Shown: one piece after another, positions 7,567 through 16,525 of the stretch
Layout of the letters: each line of letters starts with the position of its first letter
Position numbering within the stretch: the stretch's first letter is position 1
Assembly: GCA_024114885.1 (NCBI GenBank)
Contig: CP099419.1
Span: forward strand, 1,674,001-1,738,000
Source of the DNA: Septoria linicola
Taxonomy: Eukaryota; Ascomycota; Dothideomycetes; Mycosphaerellales; Mycosphaerellaceae
Direction of reading: 5' to 3'
Length of the DNA stretch: 64,000 nucleotides
Notes under the pieces: generated by a model
The model's database searches: none
What the model was told of the DNA's origin: nothing
What the model saw: the letters and a program-made list of their open reading frames with translations, nothing else
Made by a program: the position numbers and the translations under genes

Positions 7567-9834
7567 CTATGTCGAGCCAGCACTCTCGGGCGGTTGACCC
7601 TTCTCGCTGCTCTCGCCAGCGACGGCACTTTCAGCGCTAATGCCAGCATTTGAGGCGTCTGTGTGATCATTCGCTGCGTCGTTCGTGGCATTTCCCTCCG
7701 CTTTCTGTTTTTCTTCTTCTTCACGTCGCTGACGCTCTTCCTCTTCTCTCCTGCGAGCGGCGACCTCTTCTTCGTTCCTCCGACGCTCTTCCGCCTCAAG
7801 GGCTCGAACGTATGCTTCGCCAACGCCAGGCCACAGACTGGCGATCAAAAGTGCAACAGCTCTCTCAGCTGGTCGGATCTGCTCTCTGAGCCACGATAGC
7901 CTATGATTGCGCTGTTGACGATCTTCGTCAAGTAGGCGCTGCGCCACTTGTGCTGGCGTTGGCATTTGACCAGGTCTCACATCACCTGCCTGGCCTTGTG
8001 CTTGTTGCTGCTGACCGTCTCCTTGTGCGGGTTGTGGTCGTTGGTTTTGATTGACTATGCCGTCCCACCAACGCCGCAGGATACCACCTTCGCCCAGCGG
8101 TCCTTGTCGCAGTAACCAGAATCCAAGTGCAATCGCCAACAGTGCCAAGGGTCGACGCCAGCCAAGATTTGCTCCCAGGATGAAATAAGCAAAGATCAAA
8201 ACTCGCATCAGAAGCCACATGTGATTGATCAACCCTGGACCCATAGCGCCTAGACCATCTTGCTGTGCAGGTGCGGCACCAGGCTGAGCAGCGACAGCTT
8301 GCGCTAGGTTGACCGGAGGTTGTGCATTTGCAGCCGCCGGTGCAGCGGCAGCTACACCTTCCGGTTGTCTTGTCGGAGTCGCATCAATCCTCGTCTCAGC
8401 CTGTGCTGTTTGTGACGTACCTCCCGTGTAAGTTCCATGCTGAGGAGAGTACAGGATGGCTTGAGGTCCTGTTGGCGAGGAGAGTAAGTAGCAAGTGACA
8501 TCGGATGAAGAACGTGGTGCCATAGCTACTGGTGCCGCTTGGTGAACAGTAGGCGGAAATGGCGAGATGCCTGAGACTCGAGGTGGCTGAGATACTGGAC
8601 GCTGCATCGGCATCGGCACACCTTGTGCAGTATTGGCAATACGTGCACCATTCAATGATGTGTTGGCTTGGCCGTGGGAGCCTCCAAGGTTAAAGGGATC
8701 GATGTAGTTGTTGACCTCTTGAGTTCGCTGCTGTATACGATCGATTCGATCTCGCTGGTCATCAGTGGCCACATCAAGGCCGCGCAATTCGGATAGCATA
8801 CGGCGCATTTCAGCAATGTTGTCCCGGGCTTGTTCGAGAGCACTCGGACCAGGTCTACGCGGGGCAGCCTGATGCTGGGGGAATTGTGGCATTTCGAATT
8901 GTGGCAGTTGCGGGAGAGCAATTCCAGGCGGCAACGCGGCTTGGTGCGCGAGCTGTATGTGCTGCTGAAAGTGGAAACGCTCTCCATTAGGACCCCTGCC
9001 TTCCAGTACTACACCATGGCCCCGAGGTCGTGGAGGAGGCTGAGATGCGCTTCTTGGCTGTCCTTCGGGCAGGCCAGTAGGATTTGGGGCTTCTGGAGGA
9101 TGTGTGTCCGTAGCACCATCAGCTTGTGCTACAGGAATCTGCGGAGTCTGTGTCTGTGCATGCTGAGGTGGCATGGCTTGTCCTTGATGTTGTTGCCCGA
9201 AGGGCTGACCAAGTGGAAACATCGGGAAGCCGCCACCCAAGTGCATATGATTTAGTCCCAGAGGCATTTGGGCAGGGGGCTGGCCTTGCGTGGGCGGGAG
9301 ATGGTTGAGAGCATGGAGCAGCTGCTGTTGTTGTGCAGCCAGCGCCGCCTGATGCTGCTGGATGTGTTGTTGGTGTGCATGATCGTGGTGTATGTGTTGC
9401 CCTTGTGCGTCTGCCGTCTGCTGCGTGCTGTCGCCCGCAGCGGGAAGAGGTTGTTGTCCTGGTTGTGCTGGACTCGCTCTGCCCGGCGTGCTCAGACCTC
9501 GCCTCTGCGGCACGGGGGCTGTGGCAGTACCATCGCCCTTGACGAGCAGATGCACCACGTACTCGTCCTGTGTCGGGTCTCTCCGAATGTTGAGTGCATC
9601 AGCCAATGTCTGCTCGTTGTCGACCAATGCTCGTCCACCGTAGAGTAATCGCTGGCGATCGGGTGATGGATTGGACGGCACAATATGTTGGATACGATCG
9701 CGCACTTCGCCAATCTTTGCGTTCACGGGGACTTCGGTGCCCAGCGTGAACTCGTCTGCGCCGCCTTCAATGTGTCCGGGCGGCACTTTGATGCGCAGCG
9801 TGATGGTCGATGGCGGTTCTACTGGGGGAGCCAT
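7567..9834 (-). CDS. ER-membrane ubiquitin-like protein, USA1/HERP type
   Basis: Single-exon 755-residue protein. Residues about 10-98 form a ubiquitin-like domain (ITLRIKVPPGHI, then DRQRLLYGGRALVDNEQTL, the usual lysine/arginine-leucine-ubiquitin turn). A long Gln/Pro/Ala-rich middle follows. Two adjacent hydrophobic helices are at about 537-575 (MWLLMRVLIFAYFILGANLG and RRPLALLAIALGFWLL). The C-terminus is a charged Glu/Arg-rich coil. This layout matches HERP and yeast Usa1, scaffolds of the Hrd1 ERAD ubiquitin ligase. The low-complexity middle makes alignment uncertain, so the family name is from architecture. It is divergent from PSD1. Confidence 0.7.
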   Translation of the reverse strand: MAPPVEPPSTITLRIKVPPGHIEGGADEFTLGTEVPVNAKIGEVRDRIQHIVPSNPSPDRQRLLYGGRALVDNEQTLADALNIRRDPTQDEYVVHLLVKGDGTATAPVPQRRGLSTPGRASPAQPGQQPLPAAGDSTQQTADAQGQHIHHDHAHQQHIQQHQAALAAQQQQLLHALNHLPPTQGQPPAQMPLGLNHMHLGGGFPMFPLGQPFGQQHQGQAMPPQHAQTQTPQIPVAQADGATDTHPPEAPNPTGLPEGQPRSASQPPPRPRGHGVVLEGRGPNGERFHFQQHIQLAHQAALPPGIALPQLPQFEMPQFPQHQAAPRRPGPSALEQARDNIAEMRRMLSELRGLDVATDDQRDRIDRIQQRTQEVNNYIDPFNLGGSHGQANTSLNGARIANTAQGVPMPMQRPVSQPPRVSGISPFPPTVHQAAPVAMAPRSSSDVTCYLLSSPTGPQAILYSPQHGTYTGGTSQTAQAETRIDATPTRQPEGVAAAAPAAANAQPPVNLAQAVAAQPGAAPAQQDGLGAMGPGLINHMWLLMRVLIFAYFILGANLGWRRPLALLAIALGFWLLRQGPLGEGGILRRWWDGIVNQNQRPQPAQGDGQQQQAQGQAGDVRPGQMPTPAQVAQRLLDEDRQQRNHRLSWLREQIRPAERAVALLIASLWPGVGEAYVRALEAEERRRNEEEVAARRREEEERQRREEEEKQKAEGNATNDAANDHTDASNAGISAESAVAGESSEKGQPPESAGST

Positions 9835-9931
9835 GTTGTTGTTCTCATCGATGGTGCATTGCTGTTCCGGACAGACCAGCGAGCATTACTTCAAAGGTAG
9901 CACACCGGACAAAGTAGTCATCACAAATGTG

Positions 9932-9942
9932 TAACTAGTTAG
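9932..9942. promoter_or_regulatory. Palindromic TAACTAGTTA(G) promoter word
   Basis: Matches 11 of 12 positions of the palindrome at 3055-3066. It lies 98 bp from the USA1-like start and about 233 bp from the PSD1 start. Functional meaning is inferred from recurrence. Confidence 0.35.
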
Positions 9943-10103
9943 CTGGAGCTATGAACCAGCTGTTCACTCGCGTGCAAAGCTTATCTCATCGCGCGCATTC
10001 CCTCTGTCGTCATCTGCATGAACAGTGCTTCTCCAGATTCCTTCTCGCCTTCAACCTGTAGAGGAGTATCTCCTTGATCTAGACCACTCGTGCTCGTGTC
10101 AGA

Positions 10104-10130
10104 CTGCTGCTGCTGCTGCTGCTGCTGCTG
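10104..10130 (+). repeat. (CTG)9 microsatellite
   Basis: Nine perfect CTG units about 45 bp upstream of the chosen PSD1 start. In the PSD1 frame it would encode a run of alanines, but that reading lacks an upstream ATG, so the tract is most likely in the 5' leader. Confidence 0.85.
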
Positions 10131-10174
10131 ATGTTGTGCATGATGAGCTGATACCAAGATCATCTCCCGTTACG

Positions 10175-11872
10175 ATGCCTCCCACAGTCGCAGGCACGTC
10201 GCAGGTTCTGCTTCGAGCCTTTCCTGCGCGTGCCCGACAGCAGCAACACATCCGCTCCTTCTCGCGCACGCTCAAGCATCACCAGCAGCATCGTAAGTCT
10301 TCCTTCAGCTCGAGACTGCGCGATGCTTGGACCTCTACACCGGTTGTCTGGAAGCCTATTCCCATTGGCCTGGGCATAGTCTTCCTCGGCGCCTTCCAGC
10401 TGTACAGAATCAACGATCGCGAGCGGAGGCGCATAGACGAAACGACAGAGGATGACCCTGGCGACGTAGGCAAGCCAAAGCGTCGTGAGCGCATACGACC
10501 CTCGGGACCATGGACAGTACAGATCATGAGCACAATTCCACTCAAGGCGCTGAGTAGATGGTGGGGATGGATGAACAGCATTGACATTCCATACTATCTG
10601 CGAGTGCCCGGCTTCAAGTTGTATGGCTGGATCTTTGGCGTCAATTTCGATGAAGTGAGTGAGCCCGACTTGCGCAAATACCGAAATCTATCAGAATTCT
10701 TCTATCGTACTCTGAAGCCTGGAGTACGACCGCTGGACCCACATCCCAATGCGTTACTTTCCCCTGCAGACGGCAAGGTGGTACAATTCGGTATCATTGA
10801 GCATGGCGAGGTCGAGCAGGTGAAAGGCGTGACATATAAAGTCGATGCACTGCTTGGTGAGCAGCCCACGAGTGGCGGCCAGGCCAGCAGCAATATCGCG
10901 GGCGCGAAGGGCTCGCCAGATGCCTCTGCCGACCGGAAGAACAATGGCGAGGAAGAAGTCATTCGCGAAGATGAAGAATTCGCACGCGTCAATGGCATTT
11001 CATACACACTCCCCAATCTGCTGTCTGGGGCAGCAGCAGGAAAGCAAGGTCGAAGCTGGTGGAAGAAGCCCAGGATAAAGGACGCTGCCAACGCCGATCC
11101 GCAAGCTCGAGAAGGAGGTACAAGGGAACAAGGCTCTCCAGTCTCATTGTCGGACCAGTCGACAAAGTCGTCAACGTCGTCTGAGCAGGAAGTCGCCAAA
11201 GAACTTGCCAGCGGACCAGCCGCTCCACGGCCGTGGTACTATCCGGATAGACCAGAAACACCAACCGCCTTATACTATTGTGTGGTATACCTTGCCCCAG
11301 GTGACTACCATCGCTTCCACTCGCCGGTATCGTGGGTCGTGGAAAGCAGACGCCATTTCGCGGGAGAGCTCTACAGTGTCAGCCCTTACCTCGTCAAGTC
11401 GCTGCCAGGTCTGTTCACTCTGAACGAGCGTGTGGTGCTGTTGGGACGATGGAAGTACGGGTTCTTCAGCTATACCCCAGTTGGAGCAACGAATGTCGGC
11501 TCGATTGTGATTAACTTCGACAAGGAGCTGAGGACAAATAGCTTGCTCACCGATACACTGGCAGACAAGGCTGCAGAGGAAGCGAAAGAGCGGGGCGAGC
11601 CATACTCGGGCTACGCAGAAGCTACATATGAAAGTGCTTCTTCGGTGCTGGGGGGCCACGCTCTGAGAAAGGGTGAAGAAATGGGCGGTTTCCAGCTGGG
11701 TAGTACCATCGTCATGGTCTTCGAGGCGCCAAAGGGAAGGAGGCCGACACTCGACGAAGGCTTTATGGGCACAGAAGAGAACAGGAAAGGAGGTTGGCAG
11801 TGGTGTATTGAGAAGGGAATGAAAGTGAAAATGGGTCAGAAGCTGGGTTGGGCGGATGAAGAATCTTCGTAA
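10175..11872 (+). CDS. PSD1: Phosphatidylserine decarboxylase, mitochondrial type
   Basis: Converts phosphatidylserine to phosphatidylethanolamine at the inner mitochondrial membrane. The start was placed at ATG 10175, giving 565 residues. The open frame extends upstream but contains no ATG. The N-terminus is Arg-rich and lacks acidic residues (LLRAFPARARQQQHIRSFSR), as expected for a presequence. One membrane helix follows (PIPIGLGIVFLGAFQLYRI). The catalytic core has LLSPADGKVVQFG (about 190), the histidine segment GDYHRFHSP, and the self-cleavage site LGST (about residue 508), where Gly-Ser cleavage makes the pyruvoyl group and the alpha/beta subunits. An acidic, Ser-rich insertion of about 130 residues separates the two core halves. 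Confidence 0.93.
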   Translation: MPPTVAGTSQVLLRAFPARARQQQHIRSFSRTLKHHQQHRKSSFSSRLRDAWTSTPVVWKPIPIGLGIVFLGAFQLYRINDRERRRIDETTEDDPGDVGKPKRRERIRPSGPWTVQIMSTIPLKALSRWWGWMNSIDIPYYLRVPGFKLYGWIFGVNFDEVSEPDLRKYRNLSEFFYRTLKPGVRPLDPHPNALLSPADGKVVQFGIIEHGEVEQVKGVTYKVDALLGEQPTSGGQASSNIAGAKGSPDASADRKNNGEEEVIREDEEFARVNGISYTLPNLLSGAAAGKQGRSWWKKPRIKDAANADPQAREGGTREQGSPVSLSDQSTKSSTSSEQEVAKELASGPAAPRPWYYPDRPETPTALYYCVVYLAPGDYHRFHSPVSWVVESRRHFAGELYSVSPYLVKSLPGLFTLNERVVLLGRWKYGFFSYTPVGATNVGSIVINFDKELRTNSLLTDTLADKAAEEAKERGEPYSGYAEATYESASSVLGGHALRKGEEMGGFQLGSTIVMVFEAPKGRRPTLDEGFMGTEENRKGGWQWCIEKGMKVKMGQKLGWADEESS

Positions 11873-12830
11873 GCTGGTCTGATATCTCTGAGTGCTTTGG
11901 TCGGCAGCTCCTCTCAACCAAATGTTCTGCATCAGTTGGCATCAGCCCGCTTCGATTTCCACGGGATCGTCGGCCATTATCGCAACTTGCGCTCCATGCT
12001 CCACCACTACAAGAGTGCCACCAAGCACGCTAAGATGTCTTGGAGTATCTGAGTTCAACGGAGCTCGACTGGACGCAGATGGCGGCACTTAGACCACCCC
12101 TCGTCACAGCCTGAGTGCCACAGTCTAGAAGTCCGAAGTCGACTGTGGCCAAAGTATACTTGGCATTAGACCTGATCAATCCCATTCAGGATTCTCGTCG
12201 ACTGGCATACCGTGACGCTCGTACAGACGACGACCGCGTGCCTCGTGACGTGCCAGGATCTCGCGACTGTTGCGCTCCTTCGCCGTCTCACCACGCTGCA
12301 TAGCCAGTTGCAAGCCTTCTTGGTGTCCGTAGACGTGTAGTTCGGTACAGCGTCCGTCATAGTGGAAATACTTGAGCGAAGTCCTCAGACAGGTTGTAGT
12401 TGTACGGTGCAGATAACGAAGTGGAAGAAGCAGAAGCATTTGGTGGAAGGCAGGGAAAATTACATTGGCGGTCCAAGTGAGGTTCAGGAAATGGGAGCTT
12501 TGATGACCATTAAAGTGAGCGCTGACTTCCTGCCTTCCCTGCAGTAGCACTAAGCCAAAATCATTAAGCTGCAGAGTAGCGGAAACCGATCAAGGCCGGA
12601 AACAACAAAAGTTCGACTATTGCGCGGTCGTCTATTATCACGGCATCAGCTCCTTGGCTATGTGCGCTAGACCTGCCAACAAAGACGATATTCATGGCCG
12701 AGAGTCGACACCGCGATGGAGCGATCTGTCTACCGCCCACAGTCTAGCAGTGGTCACCTACCCCTTCGACCTCAGTTTGGGCACCTCACAACCACATGTC
12801 GTCGAGCATGACTTGAATCCGCAACCCAGA
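11873..12830. other. Intergenic with one coding-like minus frame
   Basis: About 960 bp between PSD1 and the retropepsin-like gene. Apart from the weak minus-strand frame listed at 12176-12550, no gene or element is seen. Confidence 0.4.
12176..12550 (-). CDS. Possible gene fragment of unknown function
   Basis: Weak. The last 60 or so codons of this minus-strand frame (from YFHYDGRCTELHVYGHQEG to ERHGMPVDENPEWD) have the composition of real protein. The frame starts with GTG, has no convincing ATG upstream, and its first half looks like intron or leader. It could be the last exon of a small gene or a decayed copy. I do not recognise it. Confidence 0.25.
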   Translation of the reverse strand: MLLQGRQEVSAHFNGHQSSHFLNLTWTANVIFPAFHQMLLLLPLRYLHRTTTTCLRTSLKYFHYDGRCTELHVYGHQEGLQLAMQRGETAKERNSREILARHEARGRRLYERHGMPVDENPEWD

Positions 12831-13577
12831 TCATAGGAGACGACGCCTCTTACGCCGCCCGTCCACCTCATAGCCCTCCAGCAGTGAGCTCGTCAACATC
12901 TTAGCGTACTCTTCAGCTTCCCTACGCTTCCGCTCCCGCCACTGCTCCAGAGTCTCACCAGCCTGCATGTACTCTCTCGCCTCACGCTCGCTAAGCTTGA
13001 TGATTCTGAGCTCCACGCCCGCCAGCCTGAGCCAGTCGGCGTGGATCACGAATCGCTCCTCGTCATCTCCACGCTGAGCGCCCACGAAAGCATTCTCTAT
13101 CTCTGCCTTGGTCGCTCTTGCAGCACGCAGGATGTCCCAGCGGCGTGCATCACCCTTGTCCTGCCCGACAGTTGCCAATGTCTCGCCACTGGGGCCAGCG
13201 GCGAAGTCGAGACGCATCCGAAACTGTGCAGGGCCAGGCATGCCGATGAGAATATTGAGGTGGTCGTCTCTGTCATCGACGTAGCACGTAACGAACTGGG
13301 TGATGCCAGCGATGGTCATGCTTAGAGAGACACTCTCAGTAAGTGTGAGCCGATGGCCGCCAGCAGCGGACGCCTCGACAGGTCGCTCAAGCTTGACAGG
13401 GTGAAGGTTAAGTGTCGTCACAACGCGACGGCTGACGCTGTTGAAGGACGCACCGGAGTCGAGCAATGCTTGGGTAATCTTGTAGAGATCATAGTCGCTG
13501 CTGATGGCCAGGACGGTAGTGAAGAACGATGATGCTTGAGTGATTGGCGGACGGAATCGCTGGTTTGGGAACGCCAT
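12831..13577 (-). CDS. Retropepsin-like aspartic protease domain protein
   Basis: Intronless 248-residue frame. Residues 36-44 (QALLDSGAS) carry the D-S-G-A catalytic loop of retroviral-type aspartic proteases, with Asp40 as the expected catalytic residue. The segment continues FNSVSRRVVTTLNL, and later HLNILIGMPGPAQFRMRLDF resembles the 'ILG...W....iD' end of Ty3/gypsy retropepsins. The C-terminal half is charged and helical, ending in a basic KRRRLL tail. No reverse transcriptase, integrase, gag zinc knuckle or LTR is visible nearby. The gene may therefore be a domesticated or isolated retropepsin, or a leftover of an old element. The intact frame favours a used gene. Its 5' end overlaps the open frame of the plus-strand Stc1-like gene. 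Confidence 0.65.
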   Translation of the reverse strand: MAFPNQRFRPPITQASSFFTTVLAISSDYDLYKITQALLDSGASFNSVSRRVVTTLNLHPVKLERPVEASAAGGHRLTLTESVSLSMTIAGITQFVTCYVDDRDDHLNILIGMPGPAQFRMRLDFAAGPSGETLATVGQDKGDARRWDILRAARATKAEIENAFVGAQRGDDEERFVIHADWLRLAGVELRIIKLSEREAREYMQAGETLEQWRERKRREAEEYAKMLTSSLLEGYEVDGRRKRRRLL

Positions 13578-13952
13578 GTCCGCGCTGTGCCTTTATCTGG
13601 CAGTAGTTGGGGCAACTTGAAGTGGATATCCAATAATCAGCTTCTGAAAGTCGACGACCGAGCTCGTCGCGATCCCAGCTTCGATGCTAGCAAGATGTGC
13701 GAGGTTCTCTGCGAAGCGCACAAGAGTCAAGCGCTAGAGGCCAAGTGCACGACCTGCAAAGTGTGGAAGATCCGGGCGCCCGGACAATTCAACAAGAGGC
13801 AGTTCAAACTCGCTGTCCCGAACGACTACCAGGGAGAGTGCGAGCCATGTCAGAAGAAGAGGAACGAGGACGAACCTGATGCGAGCGACGGCGACATCAC
13901 GAGCGTAGAGAGTTCTGACTTTGAAGATGAGGCCGAGGACGATTTCGAATAG
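13536..13952 (+). CDS. Stc1-like cysteine-rich protein, 5' end unresolved
   Basis: Open frame whose first in-frame ATG is at 13695, giving at least 86 residues. Conserved-looking residues (WISNNQLLK) lie upstream of that ATG, so an upstream exon or an unusual start is likely. Cysteine pairs (CEVLC, KCTTCKVWK and CEPCQKKR) and the F-N-K-R-Q segment follow the spacing of the second half of the Stc1 domain, which in fission yeast links RNAi to the heterochromatin-forming CLRC complex. The tail is very acidic (SSDFEDEAEDDFE). The match is by pattern and not certain. It could be another zinc-binding protein. Confidence 0.45.
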   Translation: MSDWRTESLVWERHVRAVPLSGSSWGNLKWISNNQLLKVDDRARRDPSFDASKMCEVLCEAHKSQALEAKCTTCKVWKIRAPGQFNKRQFKLAVPNDYQGECEPCQKKRNEDEPDASDGDITSVESSDFEDEAEDDFE

Positions 13953-14281
13953 GCGAACCTTACGGTATCAGCCTTCCTGAGTGGCGCAAGACACACTGCT
14001 TCGCACGTGCGGTCGTGCATAAGTCAGGACGCTCGACGGAGAACGGGAAGACTGCTGTGTAGTTACATGAGGGTCACAACCTAAGCTGGCTCACAAAAGC
14101 CTATGCCAGAGGTCAAAAGCCAATCCAGCACAAGGCACCTTATAGGAGCCTCTTGGGGGTAGTGATCGGGCCACTTTTACAAAGAAGTACAGGCGATGCG
14201 TGGAGGACTTTCGATAGTCAGCAAATGGTTCATTACTCATATCTGATCGTACAACTGTCGTTCTCCAATGATTCCGCCTGT
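13953..14281. other. Convergent 3' region
   Basis: About 330 bp between the stops of the Stc1-like and ubiquitin-protease genes. No feature seen. Confidence 0.45.
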
Positions 14282-16270
14282 TTATACACTCATTAATGAA
14301 GGGCGTTCCAAACCAAGGCCGCCACGCATGCTCGTGGGACTGGCTGTCTTTGGGAGCGGCGAGATCTGAGGCTGTATTGGCTGCTTCCCTGCAGGCAATG
14401 GGAACATGCCGTCCGGTTCTGCTTCTGAGGTAAGATCCGTATCGGTATCTGATACCACAGATTGCGCAGACGATGTGACCAAGGAAGGCGCGGCTGTCGA
14501 TGGCTGTGCACTGATGAGGTCCCAATCAGTAATCTCATCCGGCGGCAAAGGTACCGCTGCAGCCTCAGCAATGTCTTCATCTGTGGTCGGAACGAAAGAC
14601 TCGTCAAGACGTTCATAAAACAGCATGAATGCGCCAGCCTGCCCGAGTGCTTCTTCCTCTGTTACTGGACTCACATCCTCATCACTGAGCCGCCACCATC
14701 GTTCCTTCCCCGAAGCTTGCGAGGCTGCCTCGGGGTCAGGTTCATCATCGGTCAAAGGAGGAACTCCCTCATGCTTCCGATAGCAGATATAATGTCCATT
14801 TTCGTGTCGACCGTAATGCTGCACTACGGCGCTCAACCGGAACGTTGCAGGCGAGCTTCCAGGCTCAAGTAGCCAAGGACGAAGATCTAAAAGCATCGGG
14901 TATTGCACCTCTGCATAGTTCTTTCGCTGCATGCCGGTCAATTCATCGAACACACTTCGATTGATGTGAATAACGAGTGATTGTGGCGCTCGCCCAAGGA
15001 CTGCCTCGCGTCTCTTCACAGTGCTCGCGTACGATTTGGGCGAAAGCTGACAATCTTGCTTCAAGGTCTTATCTGAGAAGTCGTCCTCGTCCAGCGCCTT
15101 CTCGATAGCCTGCAGTCGCTGAACAATCTGGGCGCGGATTTCCGGCGGTAGCTGCATCGCTTGTCCTCCCACCGATGCAGTCAAAGCCTCCGTACTCTCG
15201 GTCTGCTCGGGCTGGAACGGGGCGTTGACCAAGAGTTTCTGTAAACGCTCTGCGGCTTGCATGAGGGTGCAGCTGCGACACTCTACACCCTCAATGTCTT
15301 CACTTTTTGTGTAATCAGTCAAACAGTCCTGGAGGTCGTAGTATCGAGAAGTTCCCAGAGGTACCGTCAAGCAGTTGAATGGTATCATAGAGTATCCCTC
15401 TGAGAACCCGCATCGAATGCATGATATTCGCTGAGCGGTCAGGCCCTCAAGCGGATTGCGCAACGCCACCGCCCGGGCTGCTTCTTCTTTGCTCTCTTGC
15501 TCCTTGCCTTTATGGTCTCGCTCCATGATTTCCTCGAGACCGTGCTGGTCTTTCTTCTGTCCGAACGCCTTCTTTGCCTCTTTATCTAGCTCATCCATGA
15601 CCTTCGAGAAGTACTCTTGTGCGTCCTGCTGCTGCCAACTGCTCATGTTCTTTAGCTTTGCCGGCGTCCATACGTGCTTGCCATTGTATTCGGTACTCCG
15701 CAGTTTTGCGATCATCTCTTGCAATGCTGTGTTCGTGGTGGGACTAGCATCGCTATCTGTCGGCTCTGCAGACTTCAGCCATGCCCCGAAGTGTTCTAGG
15801 CTAGCCAGTGCCTGCAGGACGCTGTTCTGGTAGCAGCTGTTGTCCCAGTTTCCCAGCCCAGCAGGCACGTCAGAGACTGTCGGCCGCAGGCCAGTCGCCA
15901 TACTGAGTCGTCTTGTGACTCCCCCAAGTCCAATGGCGTCTCCTGCAGGGAGTTTCTGCAGCAGCGCATTCCCTCCAATACCCAGTAGCCTTCGCAATGC
16001 ATCGCTCTTTGCAGCATGACTCTGCGACAGCATGTCGCTCTCCCGTAACTCCTGTCGCCGTGCCCTGTCGAGAAGCAGAGGGCTCGGAATTATATAGACG
16101 AACGCGTTCCACAAGAGCTCATGGAAAGGTAGCACAGCGAGATCGAGATACTGAACCAAATAGTTGATCGCGAGTAACCCTAGGATCGTCCAAACAATAT
16201 ATGAAGCTGTAGTCGGTCGAGGGACTTCCTCATAGTGATCAAATCGGTGATAGTAGGAGCGGTCGTCCAT
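14282..16270 (-). CDS. Membrane-anchored ubiquitin-specific protease, UBP16/USP30 type
   Basis: Removes ubiquitin from substrates. 662 residues starting MDDRSYYHRF (ATG at 16270; the longer frame begins with TTG). Hydrophobic segment at about residues 23-62 (YIVWTILGLLAINYLVQYL, then LLWNAFVYIIP) anchors the enzyme. The Cys box AGLGNWDNSCYQNSVLQAL (catalytic Cys about 145) and the His box QHYGRHENGHYICYRK (about 490) are intact, followed by WWRLSDEDV. CIRCGF and CRSC pairs form the zinc ribbon of the fingers region. The single N-terminal anchor is like yeast Ubp16 and human USP30 on the outer mitochondrial membrane. The exact membrane is inferred. The Cys box has W-D in place of the usual x-G (GLGNWDNSC). 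Confidence 0.88.
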   Translation of the reverse strand: MDDRSYYHRFDHYEEVPRPTTASYIVWTILGLLAINYLVQYLDLAVLPFHELLWNAFVYIIPSPLLLDRARRQELRESDMLSQSHAAKSDALRRLLGIGGNALLQKLPAGDAIGLGGVTRRLSMATGLRPTVSDVPAGLGNWDNSCYQNSVLQALASLEHFGAWLKSAEPTDSDASPTTNTALQEMIAKLRSTEYNGKHVWTPAKLKNMSSWQQQDAQEYFSKVMDELDKEAKKAFGQKKDQHGLEEIMERDHKGKEQESKEEAARAVALRNPLEGLTAQRISCIRCGFSEGYSMIPFNCLTVPLGTSRYYDLQDCLTDYTKSEDIEGVECRSCTLMQAAERLQKLLVNAPFQPEQTESTEALTASVGGQAMQLPPEIRAQIVQRLQAIEKALDEDDFSDKTLKQDCQLSPKSYASTVKRREAVLGRAPQSLVIHINRSVFDELTGMQRKNYAEVQYPMLLDLRPWLLEPGSSPATFRLSAVVQHYGRHENGHYICYRKHEGVPPLTDDEPDPEAASQASGKERWWRLSDEDVSPVTEEEALGQAGAFMLFYERLDESFVPTTDEDIAEAAAVPLPPDEITDWDLISAQPSTAAPSLVTSSAQSVVSDTDTDLTSEAEPDGMFPLPAGKQPIQPQISPLPKTASPTSMRGGLGLERPSLMSV

Positions 16271-16464
16271 GGTTCGGTACAAAGCAGACGTTAGGCATCG
16301 GTGGAGGCTGGCTTGCTAAGATGGACCTTTTGGCAGGTTTGTATTCTAGGGTGTTGTACTCGTGGACGATTGTCTGGTCTTGAAGATCAAGACACAAACG
16401 CCAGGGATCGTGCTTGTCACATGCGAGAAGGCGAGCTTGGCACGTAATTGTATGCAGATTACTG

Positions 16465-16473
16465 GTAACTAGA
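16465..16473 (+). promoter_or_regulatory. TAACTAG word upstream of ALB1
   Basis: TAACTAGAG lies about 55-60 bp before the ALB1 start. It shares the TAACTAG core of the palindrome seen in other promoters here. Confidence 0.3.
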
Positions 16474-16525
16474 GCTTCAACGTCTCCGAGGAAGTACTCG
16501 CAACTTCAAAGCTCACGTTGCAACC

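Larger units (their letters stand above)
9835..10174. other. Divergent promoter, USA1-like gene and PSD1
   Basis: 340 bp shared promoter. It contains TAACTAGTTAG (9932-9942), a near-perfect copy of the palindrome upstream of the cyclophilin gene, and a (CTG)9 tract in the presumed PSD1 leader. Confidence 0.5.

Noticed and set aside
11270..11932. 220-codon minus-strand frame across PSD1
   Set aside because: It lies wholly antisense to the conserved PSD1 core and has no protein-like motif. It is a shadow of codon bias on the other strand.
13576..13633. Mini-exon starting at ATG 13576 spliced into the Stc1-like frame
   Set aside because: It would need a 38-bp intron, too short for this genome, and would remove the conserved-looking WISNNQ segment.
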